DNA of 64,000 bases, from positions 1 through 64,000 of the forward strand of contig NZ_BEVZ01000010.1 of assembly GCF_003112515.1 (NCBI RefSeq). Reading direction: 5' to 3'. The DNA comes from Streptomyces fragilis (GTDB taxonomy: Bacteria; Actinomycetota; Actinomycetes; Streptomycetales; Streptomycetaceae). Below are positions 53,384-61,286 of the stretch, piece after piece (the stretch's first letter is position 1; the number at the start of each line of letters is the position of its first letter). Made by a program: the position numbers and the translations under genes. The notes under the pieces were generated by a model. The model saw only the letters and a list, made by a program, of their open reading frames with translations. It was not told where the DNA came from and searched no databases.

Positions 53384-54583
53384 GTGAACGTGCTGGACAT
53401 TCTTTTGCTGATCGCCGCCGGCTGGTTCGCGGTCGTCGGATACCGCCAGGGCTTCGTGGTCGGCATCCTGTCGGTGATCGGCTTCCTGGGCGGCGGCCTG
53501 ATCGCCGTCTACCTGCTCCCGGTCGTCTGGGACGCGCTCACCGACAAGTCGCAGGTCAGCACGGTCGCGGCGGTGGTCGCGGTGATCGTCGTGATCGTCT
53601 GCGCCTCCGTCGGGCAGGCCCTGACCACGCACTGGGGCGGCAAGCTGCGCCGCCGCATCACCTGGTCTCCTGCCCGCGCGCTCGACGCGACCGGCGGCGC
53701 GCTGGTCAACGTGGTGGCCATGCTGCTGGTGGCCTGGCTGATCGGCTCGGCGCTGGCCGGGACGACGCTGCCGACCGTCGGCAAGCAGGTCCGCACCTCC
53801 CAGGTGCTCCAGGGTGTCTCGCAGACGCTGCCCGAGCAGGCCGACACCTGGTTCGCCGACTTCTCCTCCGTGCTCGCCCAGAACGGCTTCCCGCAGGTCT
53901 TCAGCCCCTTCGCCAACGAGCCGATCCGCGAGGTCGCCCCGCCCGACGCCGCGCTCGTCGAGAGCGAGGTGGCGGTGCGGGCCAAGCGCTCCATCGTCAA
54001 GGTCATGGGCACCGCGCCCGGCTGCAGCAAGGTGCTGGAGGGCACCGGCTTCGTCTTCGCCGGGCAGCGGGTGATGACCAACGCGCACGTCGTCGGCGGG
54101 GTCGACGAGCCGACCGTGCAGATCGGCGGCGAGGGCCGCCGCTACGACGCCACGGTGGTGCTCTACGACTGGCGGCGCGACATCGCCGTCCTGGACGTCC
54201 CGGCGCTGACGGCCAAGCCGCTGCGCTTCGCCTCCCAGCCGGCGCGGAGCGGCGACGACGCCATCGTCGCCGGGTTCCCGGAGAACGGCGGCTACGACGT
54301 CCGCGCGGCCCGCGTGCGCGGGCAGATCCCCGCCAACGGACCCGACATCTACCGCCGCTCCACCGTCCAGCGCCAGGTCTACTCGCTCTACGCGACGGTC
54401 CGGCAGGGCAATTCCGGCGGACCGCTGCTGACGTCGCGCGGCGAGGTCGCCGGAGTCGTGTTCGCCAAGTCGCTCGACGACCCGGACACCGGCTACGCGC
54501 TCACCGTCGAGGAGATCCAGGACGACATCGAGCAGGGCCGTCGCGCCGACCGGCAGGTGGACAGCGAGCAGTGCGCCCTGTGA
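53384..54583 (+). CDS. MarP-type membrane serine protease
   Basis: 399 aa, close to the 397 aa of mycobacterial MarP. The CvpA-like N-terminus has four TM helices (about residues 4-125). The periplasmic chymotrypsin-like domain (about 190-390) has the triad His in TNAHVVGG, Asp in RRDIAVLDV and Ser in GNSGGPL. Two Cys (ending PGCSKV and EQCAL) could form a disulfide. MarP is needed for acid-stress survival in mycobacteria; in Streptomyces the role is not established. GTG 53384 follows GAGG. Confidence 0.94.
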   Translation: MNVLDILLLIAAGWFAVVGYRQGFVVGILSVIGFLGGGLIAVYLLPVVWDALTDKSQVSTVAAVVAVIVVIVCASVGQALTTHWGGKLRRRITWSPARALDATGGALVNVVAMLLVAWLIGSALAGTTLPTVGKQVRTSQVLQGVSQTLPEQADTWFADFSSVLAQNGFPQVFSPFANEPIREVAPPDAALVESEVAVRAKRSIVKVMGTAPGCSKVLEGTGFVFAGQRVMTNAHVVGGVDEPTVQIGGEGRRYDATVVLYDWRRDIAVLDVPALTAKPLRFASQPARSGDDAIVAGFPENGGYDVRAARVRGQIPANGPDIYRRSTVQRQVYSLYATVRQGNSGGPLLTSRGEVAGVVFAKSLDDPDTGYALTVEEIQDDIEQGRRADRQVDSEQCAL

Positions 54584-54714
54584 CGTGCTCCGCGACGCCC
54601 CGGTGAGGCGGTCCGCGGCGCGCGGGGGCTCCCGTGTGGGACGCCCCGCGCGCCGGGCGGCGCCGGTGGGCGGTGCGAAGGGAAACGGTGCGGGGGAGTC
54701 GGTGCCGAGGCGGG

Positions 54715-54894
54715 TCAGGCGCGCTGCTGGCGCAGGCGCACGGAGACCCACCGGGCACGCCGGCGCAGTATGCCGCCGATGCCCACGCCGAGATCGGTCG
54801 CCGGTGGCTGCGGTGCCCCACGGCGGCGGCCGCCCGGCCCGTCGGGCGAGCGGCGGTCACGTGCTGCGTCACTGAAGTCGTACGTCCAGCCCAT
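54715..54894 (-). CDS. small basic protein, unknown
   Basis: 59 aa: MGWTYDFSDAARDRRSPDGP, then a Pro/Arg linker, then ATDLGVGIGGILRRRARWVS and a basic C-terminus. GC at third positions is about 85%, as for real genes here, and the product looks like a peptide conserved in Streptomyces, though I cannot name it. GGGGT lies close to the ATG. An upstream in-frame ATG at 55014 would add 40 residues with no support. Confidence 0.5.
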   Translation of the reverse strand: MGWTYDFSDAARDRRSPDGPGGRRRGAPQPPATDLGVGIGGILRRRARWVSVRLRQQRA

Positions 54895-55114
54895 ACCCCG
54901 ACGTGTGCCCCTGGCCCAAGGTCGATAACCACGCCGGAGGTCCTCAATCGGCCTATGCGGCAGGCATGGGCTGTTCGTAGGACAGGGAGCCGCGTCCGGA
55001 TATCGGTCGGTCACCTGCTCGGACGTCTCCGGAGCAGGGGGCGCGCGTGCGCCCCTGGCGCGCCGGTGTGCGCCCGTGCGCCCCGACGGCAGGCCGCCGA
55101 CGGCCGGCGGTCGC

Positions 55115-56068
55115 TCAGCGGTCCGGCTCGGGGTCCTTCAGCCAGTTCACCAGCTCGGTGGAGAACGCCACCGGGTCCTCCTCGTGCGGGAAGTGGCCCA
55201 GTCCGTCGAAGAGCCGCCACCGGTAGGGGGCCTCGACGTACTCACCGGAGCCCGCGGCCGTCCGGGTGCGCATCACCGGGTCCAGCGAGCCGTGCAGGTG
55301 CAGCGTCGGCACCCGCACCGGACGCTTCATGCGCCGGTTGAACTGGAGGCCGTCGGGCCGCAGCAGGGACCGCACCATCCACCGGTACGGCTCGACCGAG
55401 CAGTGGGCCGTGGACGGGATGCACATCGCCCGCCGGTAGACCTCGACCGCCTGCTCGTCGGGCCCGCCGCCCGGCCCCGACCACTCGCGGATCAGACGGC
55501 CGACCAGTTCCCCGCCGTCGGCGGTCAGCTGCCGCTCGGGGATCCAGGGCCGCTGGAACCCCCAGATGTGCGAGCCGGCCGAGGACTGCCGGGGGTCGGA
55601 GAGCATCGACGAGCGCCACCGGCGCGGGTGGGCCATCGAGGAGACCGCCAGTCGGCGCACCAGCTTGGGCCGCATCGCCGCCGCCGTCCACGCCAGGTAG
55701 CCGCCCAGGTCGTGGCCGACCAGGGCGGCGTCGGGCTCGCCCAGCGACCTGACCACGCCGGTGATGTCCAGCGCCAGGTTGGCCGGGTCGTAGCCGCGGG
55801 GGGTGCGGTCACTGCCGCCGACGCCCCGCAGGTCCATCGCCACGGCGCGGAAGCCCGCGTCGGCGAGGGCGCCCATCTGGTGGCGCCAGGTCCACCAGAA
55901 CTGCGGGAAGCCGTGCAGCAGCAGGACCAGCGGGCCGTCGCCCAGCTCGGCGATGTGGAAGCGGGCGCCGTTGGCGGCGACGTCGCGGTGGATCACCTTC
56001 CTGCCGTCGGGCAGGTCGATCCGCACCGCCGAGGCGGGCTGCGCCGAGGGAGTGGCCGGTTCGGTCAT
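55115..56068 (-). CDS. alpha/beta hydrolase (epoxide hydrolase/dehalogenase-like)
   Basis: 317 aa. HGFPQFWWTWRHQM (oxyanion), nucleophile Asp in GHDLGGYLAW, RGVGGSDRTPRGYD (family cap-side motif), and His in GLGHFPHEE. The HGxP and GxDxGG motifs with aspartate, not serine, point to epoxide hydrolase or haloalkane dehalogenase chemistry. ATG overlaps the stop of the holin-like gene by 4 bases, so the two are co-translated. Confidence 0.92.
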   Translation of the reverse strand: MTEPATPSAQPASAVRIDLPDGRKVIHRDVAANGARFHIAELGDGPLVLLLHGFPQFWWTWRHQMGALADAGFRAVAMDLRGVGGSDRTPRGYDPANLALDITGVVRSLGEPDAALVGHDLGGYLAWTAAAMRPKLVRRLAVSSMAHPRRWRSSMLSDPRQSSAGSHIWGFQRPWIPERQLTADGGELVGRLIREWSGPGGGPDEQAVEVYRRAMCIPSTAHCSVEPYRWMVRSLLRPDGLQFNRRMKRPVRVPTLHLHGSLDPVMRTRTAAGSGEYVEAPYRWRLFDGLGHFPHEEDPVAFSTELVNWLKDPEPDR

Positions 56069-56565
56069 GACGTCGAGCGTGCCACAGAGTCGAGCTGCTT
56101 GGCGTACAGGTCGGCGGGGGCGGCGGGCGCCACGGCGGGGCGGGGGTGCGGCTTGGCGTTCTGCAGCACCTCGGCGGTCCGCTTCATCTCCTCGCTCACC
56201 TGCTGCGGGCCGCGGCTCTGCTTGGCCTTCTTGACGAAGACCATGCCGATCAGCACCAGCACGAGGGCGACGAGCACGGAGGCGGCGAAGGAGAGCAGGA
56301 AGCAGATCGCCAGGTTCCAGTCCGACCAGGTGTGGATGCCGTAGGCCAGCGCGAAGCTGAGCATCGGCAGTGAGAACACCAGCAGGGCCAGTGCCACCGT
56401 GAAGAGGGCCGAGCCGGTGGCACCCCGTTTGACGTCCTGCTTGAGCAACGCCCGCGCGTAGGCGATCTGGTCCTGGACCAGGGCGGACATCTCGGTCGAC
56501 GCCGAGGCGAACAGCTGCCCCATGCTGCGTTCGGTGCCGACCGGGTTGCCGTCGGGTGCGCTCAT
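56065..56565 (-). CDS. phage holin family-like membrane protein (Actino holin superfamily)
   Basis: 166 aa: soluble amphipathic N-terminal helix (SMGQLFASASTEMSALVQDQI), two TM helices (about residues 53-78 and 84-109), and a basic Ala/Pro-rich tail. It fits the Phage_holin_3_6 (putative actinobacterial holin-X) family, which is chromosomal and not tied to phage. No lysis genes lie nearby. Start ATG 56565 has AGGAAAGGGAG. Confidence 0.88.
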   Translation of the reverse strand: MSAPDGNPVGTERSMGQLFASASTEMSALVQDQIAYARALLKQDVKRGATGSALFTVALALLVFSLPMLSFALAYGIHTWSDWNLAICFLLSFAASVLVALVLVLIGMVFVKKAKQSRGPQQVSEEMKRTAEVLQNAKPHPRPAVAPAAPADLYAKQLDSVARSTS

Positions 56566-56778
56566 CGCGGACTCCCTTTCCTGCCGAGTTCTGTACCGTC
56601 CAGTCAGATCATGCCGGACCCGCACGAACCTTGCGCGCACCGGCCGGTAGTAGAGGTACCCCCGATCACTTCGGGTGTACGCGGCCTCGGGCGAAGACCT
56701 GAAGAAGAGTCACGGCAGAGGCGGCGGAGGGCGTGCGGGATCCCCGCCGGCAGGGGTGCGCGGGCGGCGTGCGCGCCC

Positions 56779-58176
56779 TCACCGGCGCCGCTCCGCCGCC
56801 ATCGTCTCGGCCAGGCGACGGTGCTCGGCGGCCTTGCGCTCGAGGATCCGCGCCATCCGCAGGTGGTACTCCGGGTCGTCCTGGGTGTAGATGTCCGGGA
56901 TGCCGTCGCGGTCCTCGTCGCGCTCCTCCTCCTCGGTCATCCGCCGGTACGTGGCGTTCCGGAGCCGCAGCAGCACGGCCGCGATCAGGGTCGCCAGCAG
57001 CGAGCCGACCAGGACGGCGGCCTTCACGTGCTCGGTGAGCCCGGCGTCGCCCTCGAAGGCCAGCTCCCCGATCAGCAGCGACACCGTGAAGCCGATCCCC
57101 GCCAGGGTGGCCAGGGCGAACACGTCGGCCCAGGCCAGGTCATCGCTGAGGGAGGCCCGGGTGAAACGGGCGGTCAGCCAGGTGCCGCCGAAGATGCCGA
57201 CCGTCTTGCCGACCACCAGCCCCAGCGTCACGCCCAGCGTCTCCGGCTGGGTGAAGACCGCGGCCAGGTCGTCGGCCGCCACCGGCACTCCCGCCGCGAA
57301 CAGCGCGAAGAGCGGCACGGCCAGGCCCGCGGAGAGCGGCCGGACGAGGTGCTCGATCCGCTCGCCGGGCGACAGGTCCTCACCCTCACGGCGCGTGCAG
57401 CGCAGCATCAGGCCCATGGCCACGCCGGCGATGGTCGCGTGGACGCCGCTGTTGTACATCAGGCCCCAGATCACCAGGCCGAGCGGCACGTACACCCACC
57501 AGCCGCGCACGCCCTTGCGCAGCAGGAACCAGAAGACCGCCAGCCCGGCCGCCGCCCCGCCGAGCGCGGCGAAGTTCAGGTGCTCGGTGAAGAAGAGCGC
57601 GATGATCACGATGGCCAGCAGGTCGTCGACCACCGCGAGGGTCAGCAGGAAGGCGCGCAGCGCCGAGGGCAGCGAGGCACCGATCACGGCGAGGACGGCC
57701 AGCGCGAAGGCGATGTCGGTGGCGGTGGGGACCGCCCAGCCGGTCGCCGAACCGCCCATGGCGCCGTTGACCGCCAGGTAGACCAGCGCCGGCACCACCA
57801 TGCCGCAGACGGCGGCGATCACCGGGAGGGCGGCCGCCTTGGGGTCCTTGAGGTCGCCGGCCACCAGCTCACGCTTGAGCTCGATGCCGGCCACGAAGAA
57901 GAAGATCGCCAGCAGGCCTTCCGAGGCCCAGTGTTCGATCGACAGGTCGAGACCGAGGGCGGAGGGCCCGATGTGGGTCTGGCTGAACGACTCGTAGCTG
58001 CCGCTGATGCCCGGCACGTTCGCCCAGACCAGCGCGGCGATCGCGGCGAGCAGGAGCAGGACACCGCCGACCGTCTCGGTACGCAGGGCGTCCGCGAGGA
58101 AACCGCGTTCGCGCAACGAGACCCTGCGGAAGGCCTGGTGGGGCGTGGAGTCGGTGGTGTGCTCGGGCTTCGCCAT
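56779..58176 (-). CDS. nhaA: Na+/H+ antiporter
   Basis: 465 aa, 10-12 TM helices. Signature AVPTATDIAFALAVLAVIG with the transport Asp, VVDDLLAIVIIALFF with the neighbouring Asp pair, and GIELKRELVAGDL. NhaA exchanges two protons for one sodium at alkaline pH. A cytoplasmic C-terminal extension (about residues 405-465; RRMTEEEERDEDRDG) is longer than in enteric NhaA and might sense pH. The start is ATG 58176 before EHTTDSTPHQAFRRVS. Confidence 0.96.
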   Translation of the reverse strand: MAKPEHTTDSTPHQAFRRVSLRERGFLADALRTETVGGVLLLLAAIAALVWANVPGISGSYESFSQTHIGPSALGLDLSIEHWASEGLLAIFFFVAGIELKRELVAGDLKDPKAAALPVIAAVCGMVVPALVYLAVNGAMGGSATGWAVPTATDIAFALAVLAVIGASLPSALRAFLLTLAVVDDLLAIVIIALFFTEHLNFAALGGAAAGLAVFWFLLRKGVRGWWVYVPLGLVIWGLMYNSGVHATIAGVAMGLMLRCTRREGEDLSPGERIEHLVRPLSAGLAVPLFALFAAGVPVAADDLAAVFTQPETLGVTLGLVVGKTVGIFGGTWLTARFTRASLSDDLAWADVFALATLAGIGFTVSLLIGELAFEGDAGLTEHVKAAVLVGSLLATLIAAVLLRLRNATYRRMTEEEERDEDRDGIPDIYTQDDPEYHLRMARILERKAAEHRRLAETMAAERRR

Positions 58177-58325
58177 GAGGGCGCTCTCCAGGGTGGTCGG
58201 GGCACGGCTGTACTCATGCCGACCAGACTTCCCGGCGCACCTGAGGTCTTTTCGTCACCACGCGGTGGGCACGGAGACGCAAGACACGATCTTCAGCTTA
58301 CCCAATGGGACGGGGGAGCGGCAGC

Positions 58326-58372
58326 GGGCCGGGCTCCGTCACGTCGTCACGTCGTCACGCGGAGCCCGGCCC
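58326..58372 (-). terminator. terminator after acs, with triplicated loop
   Basis: Perfect 13-bp stem GGGCCGGGCTCCG (58326-58338) / CGGAGCCCGGCCC (58360-58372). The 21-base loop is made of three 9-base-spaced copies of GTCAC(GTC). Confidence 0.8.
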
Positions 58373-58421
58373 GCCGAGGCCGCTGAGTCGGCCCGGTCCC
58401 GGAGGGGTCGAAGGTGCCGCC

Positions 58422-60380
58422 TCAGTCGGAGTCGCTCTGCGCCGACGGCAGCTTGTCCTGGATGAGCTGCATGACGCCCGCATCGGTCAGCGTGGTCACG
58501 TCACCCAAGGCGCGGTTCTCCGCGACATCCCGCAGCAGGCGGCGCATGATCTTGCCGGAGCGGGTCTTGGGCAGCTCCGCGACCGGCAGGACGCGCTTGG
58601 GCTTGGCGATCGGGCCGAGCGTCGCACCCACGTGGTTGCGCAGCTCGTCGACCAGGCCCTCGTCCTCGGAGGCGGTCCCGCGCAGGATGACGAAGGCGAC
58701 GATCGCCTGGCCGGTCGTCTCGTCGGCCGCGCCCACCACGGCCGCCTCGGCGACCTTCGGGTGCGAGACCAGCGCGGACTCGACCTCCGTGGTGGAGATG
58801 TTGTGGCCGGAGACCAGCATCACGTCGTCCACCCGGCCGAGCAGCCAGATGTCGCCGTCGTCGTCCTTCTTGGCGCCGTCGCCCGCGAAGTACCTGCCGG
58901 GGAAGCGGGACCAGTAGGTGTCGATGAACCGCTGGTCGTCACCCCAGATGGTGCGCAGCATCGAGGGCCAAGGCTCGGTCAGCACCAGGTAGCCGCCGCC
59001 CCCGTCGGGCACCTCGTTGGCCTCGTCGTCCACTACGGTGGCCGCGATGCCGGGCAGCGCGACCTGGGCGGACCCGGGCTTGGTCTCGGTGACGCCGGGC
59101 AGCGGCGAGATCATGATCGCGCCGGTCTCGGTCTGCCACCAGGTGTCCACGACCGGCTTGGAACCCGCGCCGATGCGGTCGCGGTACCAGATCCACGCCT
59201 CGGGGTTGATCGGCTCGCCCACCGAACCGAGCACCCGCAGCGAGCTCAGGTCGAACTTGGCGGGGATGTCGTCGCCCCACTTCATGAACATGCGGATCAC
59301 GGTGGGTGCCGTGTAGAGGATGGTCACGCCGTACTTCTGGACGATCTCCCAGAAACGGCCCTGGTGCGGGGTGTCCGGGGTGCCCTCGTACATGACCTGG
59401 GTGGCGCCGTTGGCCAGCGGGCCGTAGACGATGTACGAGTGGCCGGTCACCCAGCCGACGTCGGCCGTGCACCAGTAGACGTCGGTCTCCGGCTTGAGGT
59501 CGAACACGGCGTGGTGGGTGTACGCGACCTGGGTCAGGTAGCCGCCGGAGGTGTGCAGGATGCCCTTCGGCTTACCCGTGGTGCCCGAGGTGTACAGGAT
59601 GAACAGCGGCTGCTCGGCCTCGAACGCCTCGGGGGTGTGCTCGGCCGACTGACGCTCGGTGATCTCGTGCCACCAGACGTCGCGGCCTTCGGTCCAGCCG
59701 ACCTCCTGGGACGTGCGGCGGACCACCAGCACGTGCTCCACGCCGTCGACCTTGGTGAGCGCCTCGTCCACGGCGGGCTTGAGCGCGGACGGCTTGCCGC
59801 GGCGCCAGCCGCCGTCGGCGGTGATGACCACCTTGGCGTCGGCGTCCTTGATGCGGGTGGCCAGCGCGTCGGCGGAGAAGCCGCCGAAGACCACCGAGTG
59901 GGCGGCGCCGATACGGGCGCAGGCCAGCATCGCGACGGCCGTCTCCGGGATCATCGGCATGTAGACGGCCACGCGGTCGCCCTTGCGCACGCCCAGCTCC
60001 AGCAGGGCGTTGGCGGCGCGGGAGACCTCGTCCTTGAGCTCGGCGTAGGTGATGGCGCGCGTGTCGCCGGGCTCACCCTCGAAGTGGATGGCCACCCGGT
60101 CGCCGTTGCCGGCCTCCACGTGACGGTCCACGCAGTTGTAGGCCACGTTGAGGGTGCCGTCCTGGAACCACTTGGCGAACGGCGGGTTCGACCAGTCGAG
60201 CGTCTCGCTCGGCTCGGTGGCCCAGGTCAGCCGACGGGCCTGCTCGGCCCAGAAGCCGAGCCTGTCAGCCTTGGCCTGCTCATACGCCTCCGCGGTGACA
60301 TTGGCCGCGGCGGCCAGGTCGGCGGGGGGTGCGAACCTGCGTTCTTCTTTGAGCAGGTTGGCCAGGCTTTCGTTGCTCAC
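58422..60380 (-). CDS. acs: acetyl-CoA synthetase
   Basis: 652 aa, AMP-forming. Motifs: ILYTSGTTGKPKG (ATP loop), WWQTETGAIMISPLPG, YFAGDGAKKDDDGDIWLLGR and the C-terminal acetyl-regulated Lys (about 610) in PKTRSGKIMRR. It makes acetyl-CoA from acetate, ATP and CoA. GTG 60380 is chosen: GGGAGA upstream and the known N-terminus SNESLANLLKEERRFAPP follows. A DasR-like element lies 86-101 bp upstream. Confidence 0.97.
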   Translation of the reverse strand: MSNESLANLLKEERRFAPPADLAAAANVTAEAYEQAKADRLGFWAEQARRLTWATEPSETLDWSNPPFAKWFQDGTLNVAYNCVDRHVEAGNGDRVAIHFEGEPGDTRAITYAELKDEVSRAANALLELGVRKGDRVAVYMPMIPETAVAMLACARIGAAHSVVFGGFSADALATRIKDADAKVVITADGGWRRGKPSALKPAVDEALTKVDGVEHVLVVRRTSQEVGWTEGRDVWWHEITERQSAEHTPEAFEAEQPLFILYTSGTTGKPKGILHTSGGYLTQVAYTHHAVFDLKPETDVYWCTADVGWVTGHSYIVYGPLANGATQVMYEGTPDTPHQGRFWEIVQKYGVTILYTAPTVIRMFMKWGDDIPAKFDLSSLRVLGSVGEPINPEAWIWYRDRIGAGSKPVVDTWWQTETGAIMISPLPGVTETKPGSAQVALPGIAATVVDDEANEVPDGGGGYLVLTEPWPSMLRTIWGDDQRFIDTYWSRFPGRYFAGDGAKKDDDGDIWLLGRVDDVMLVSGHNISTTEVESALVSHPKVAEAAVVGAADETTGQAIVAFVILRGTASEDEGLVDELRNHVGATLGPIAKPKRVLPVAELPKTRSGKIMRRLLRDVAENRALGDVTTLTDAGVMQLIQDKLPSAQSDSD

Positions 60381-60465
60381 GACATCTCCCATTCCGAGGG
60401 TGTCCGCTGTGTCCCAGGCCACAGCTCATCAGACCGGAGGGAGTACTGACAAGGGTCGACCGGAA

Positions 60466-60481
60466 ATTGGTGTAGACCTGT
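60466..60481. promoter_or_regulatory. DasR-type (dre) element upstream of acs
   Basis: ATTGGTGTAGACCTGT agrees at 13 of 16 positions with the dre consensus ACTGGTCTAGACCAGT. DasR is a GlcNAc-responsive GntR repressor in Streptomyces; DasR control of acsA was reported in a related actinomycete. Similarity is seen; binding is inferred. Confidence 0.5.
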
Positions 60482-60832
60482 GCGGGTTTCCTCCGGGGCT
60501 GCGACCTCGGTCTTCGCGGATGGCTTGCGCGGATCGGTCATCCGTTGTCACGTACGGCCGCGCGGCAGAGTTCAGCGGTGTGACCCTCGACGGCGCGACG
60601 CCGGGCGCGGCGCGGGCCCGGGGCTGCCGGACCCTGGCCGGCGGCCGGCCGCGGGGCGCGGGCCGGTCCGCGTCGTGTCTGACGCACTACCCGCGGGGGG
60701 AGCGTCTACCCATGGGTGCGACCGACGGGCGCGGTAGCGTCGCGGCGGTCTGCGCCCGGCGCGGCCTGCGGGGAAGCGGACCCGCCCCGTCCACCGGGCC
60801 CGCGTCCCGGTCCGCTCGCGCCACCCTCGGCC
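60482..60832. other. non-coding gap upstream of acs
   Basis: 350 bp without a defensible gene. Short frames exist on both strands but start codons lack ribosome binding sites and the frames run into the repeats. CCGGCCGGCG-type runs are present but no clear regulatory motif beyond the dre element. Confidence 0.5.
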
Positions 60833-61110
60833 CGGTGGCCCGGTGGCCCGGTGGCCCGGTGGCCCGGCGGCCCTGGCGGCCCAGCGGCCCTGGTGGCCCG
60901 GTGACCTCGGTGGCCTCGGTGGCCTCGGTGGCCTCGGCGGCGTTGGTGGCTCCGGTGGCCCGGTGGCCCGGTGGCCCGGTGGCCCGGTGGCCCGGTGGCC
61001 CGGTGGCCCGGTGGCCCGGTGGCCCGGTGGCCCGGTGGCCTCGGCGGCGTTGGTGGCTCCGGTGGCCCGATGGCCCGGTAGCCCCGGTAGCCCCGGTAGC
61101 CCCGGTGGCG
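60833..61110. repeat. octanucleotide microsatellite
   Basis: Four perfect CGGTGGCC copies (60833-60864), then a run of nine-base CTCGGTGGC variants, then eleven perfect CGGTGGCC copies (60953-61040) and a run of CCCCGGTAG variants to about 61110. An 8-bp period shifts frame at each unit, so it is not coding. It lies 3' of the SulP gene. Confidence 0.93.
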
Positions 61111-61286
61111 TCGGTAGCTCCGGTGGCCTCGGTGGCCTCGGTGGCTCCGGTAGCCCCCTGGGCAGCTCTGGCGGCTTCGGCAGCGCTGACAGCTCCGGCG
61201 GACCCAGCGGCCCTAACGGCTCCGGCGGCCCCGGTCGGCGAGGCGCATCGGTCCCGCCGGCCGGGGTCTCCCGGGAGCGCGGGCGG

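Noticed and set aside
56065..56565. Prophage remnant suggested by a holin-like gene
   Set aside because: No integrase, endolysin, attachment site or base-composition shift nearby; the family is a chromosomal actinobacterial one.
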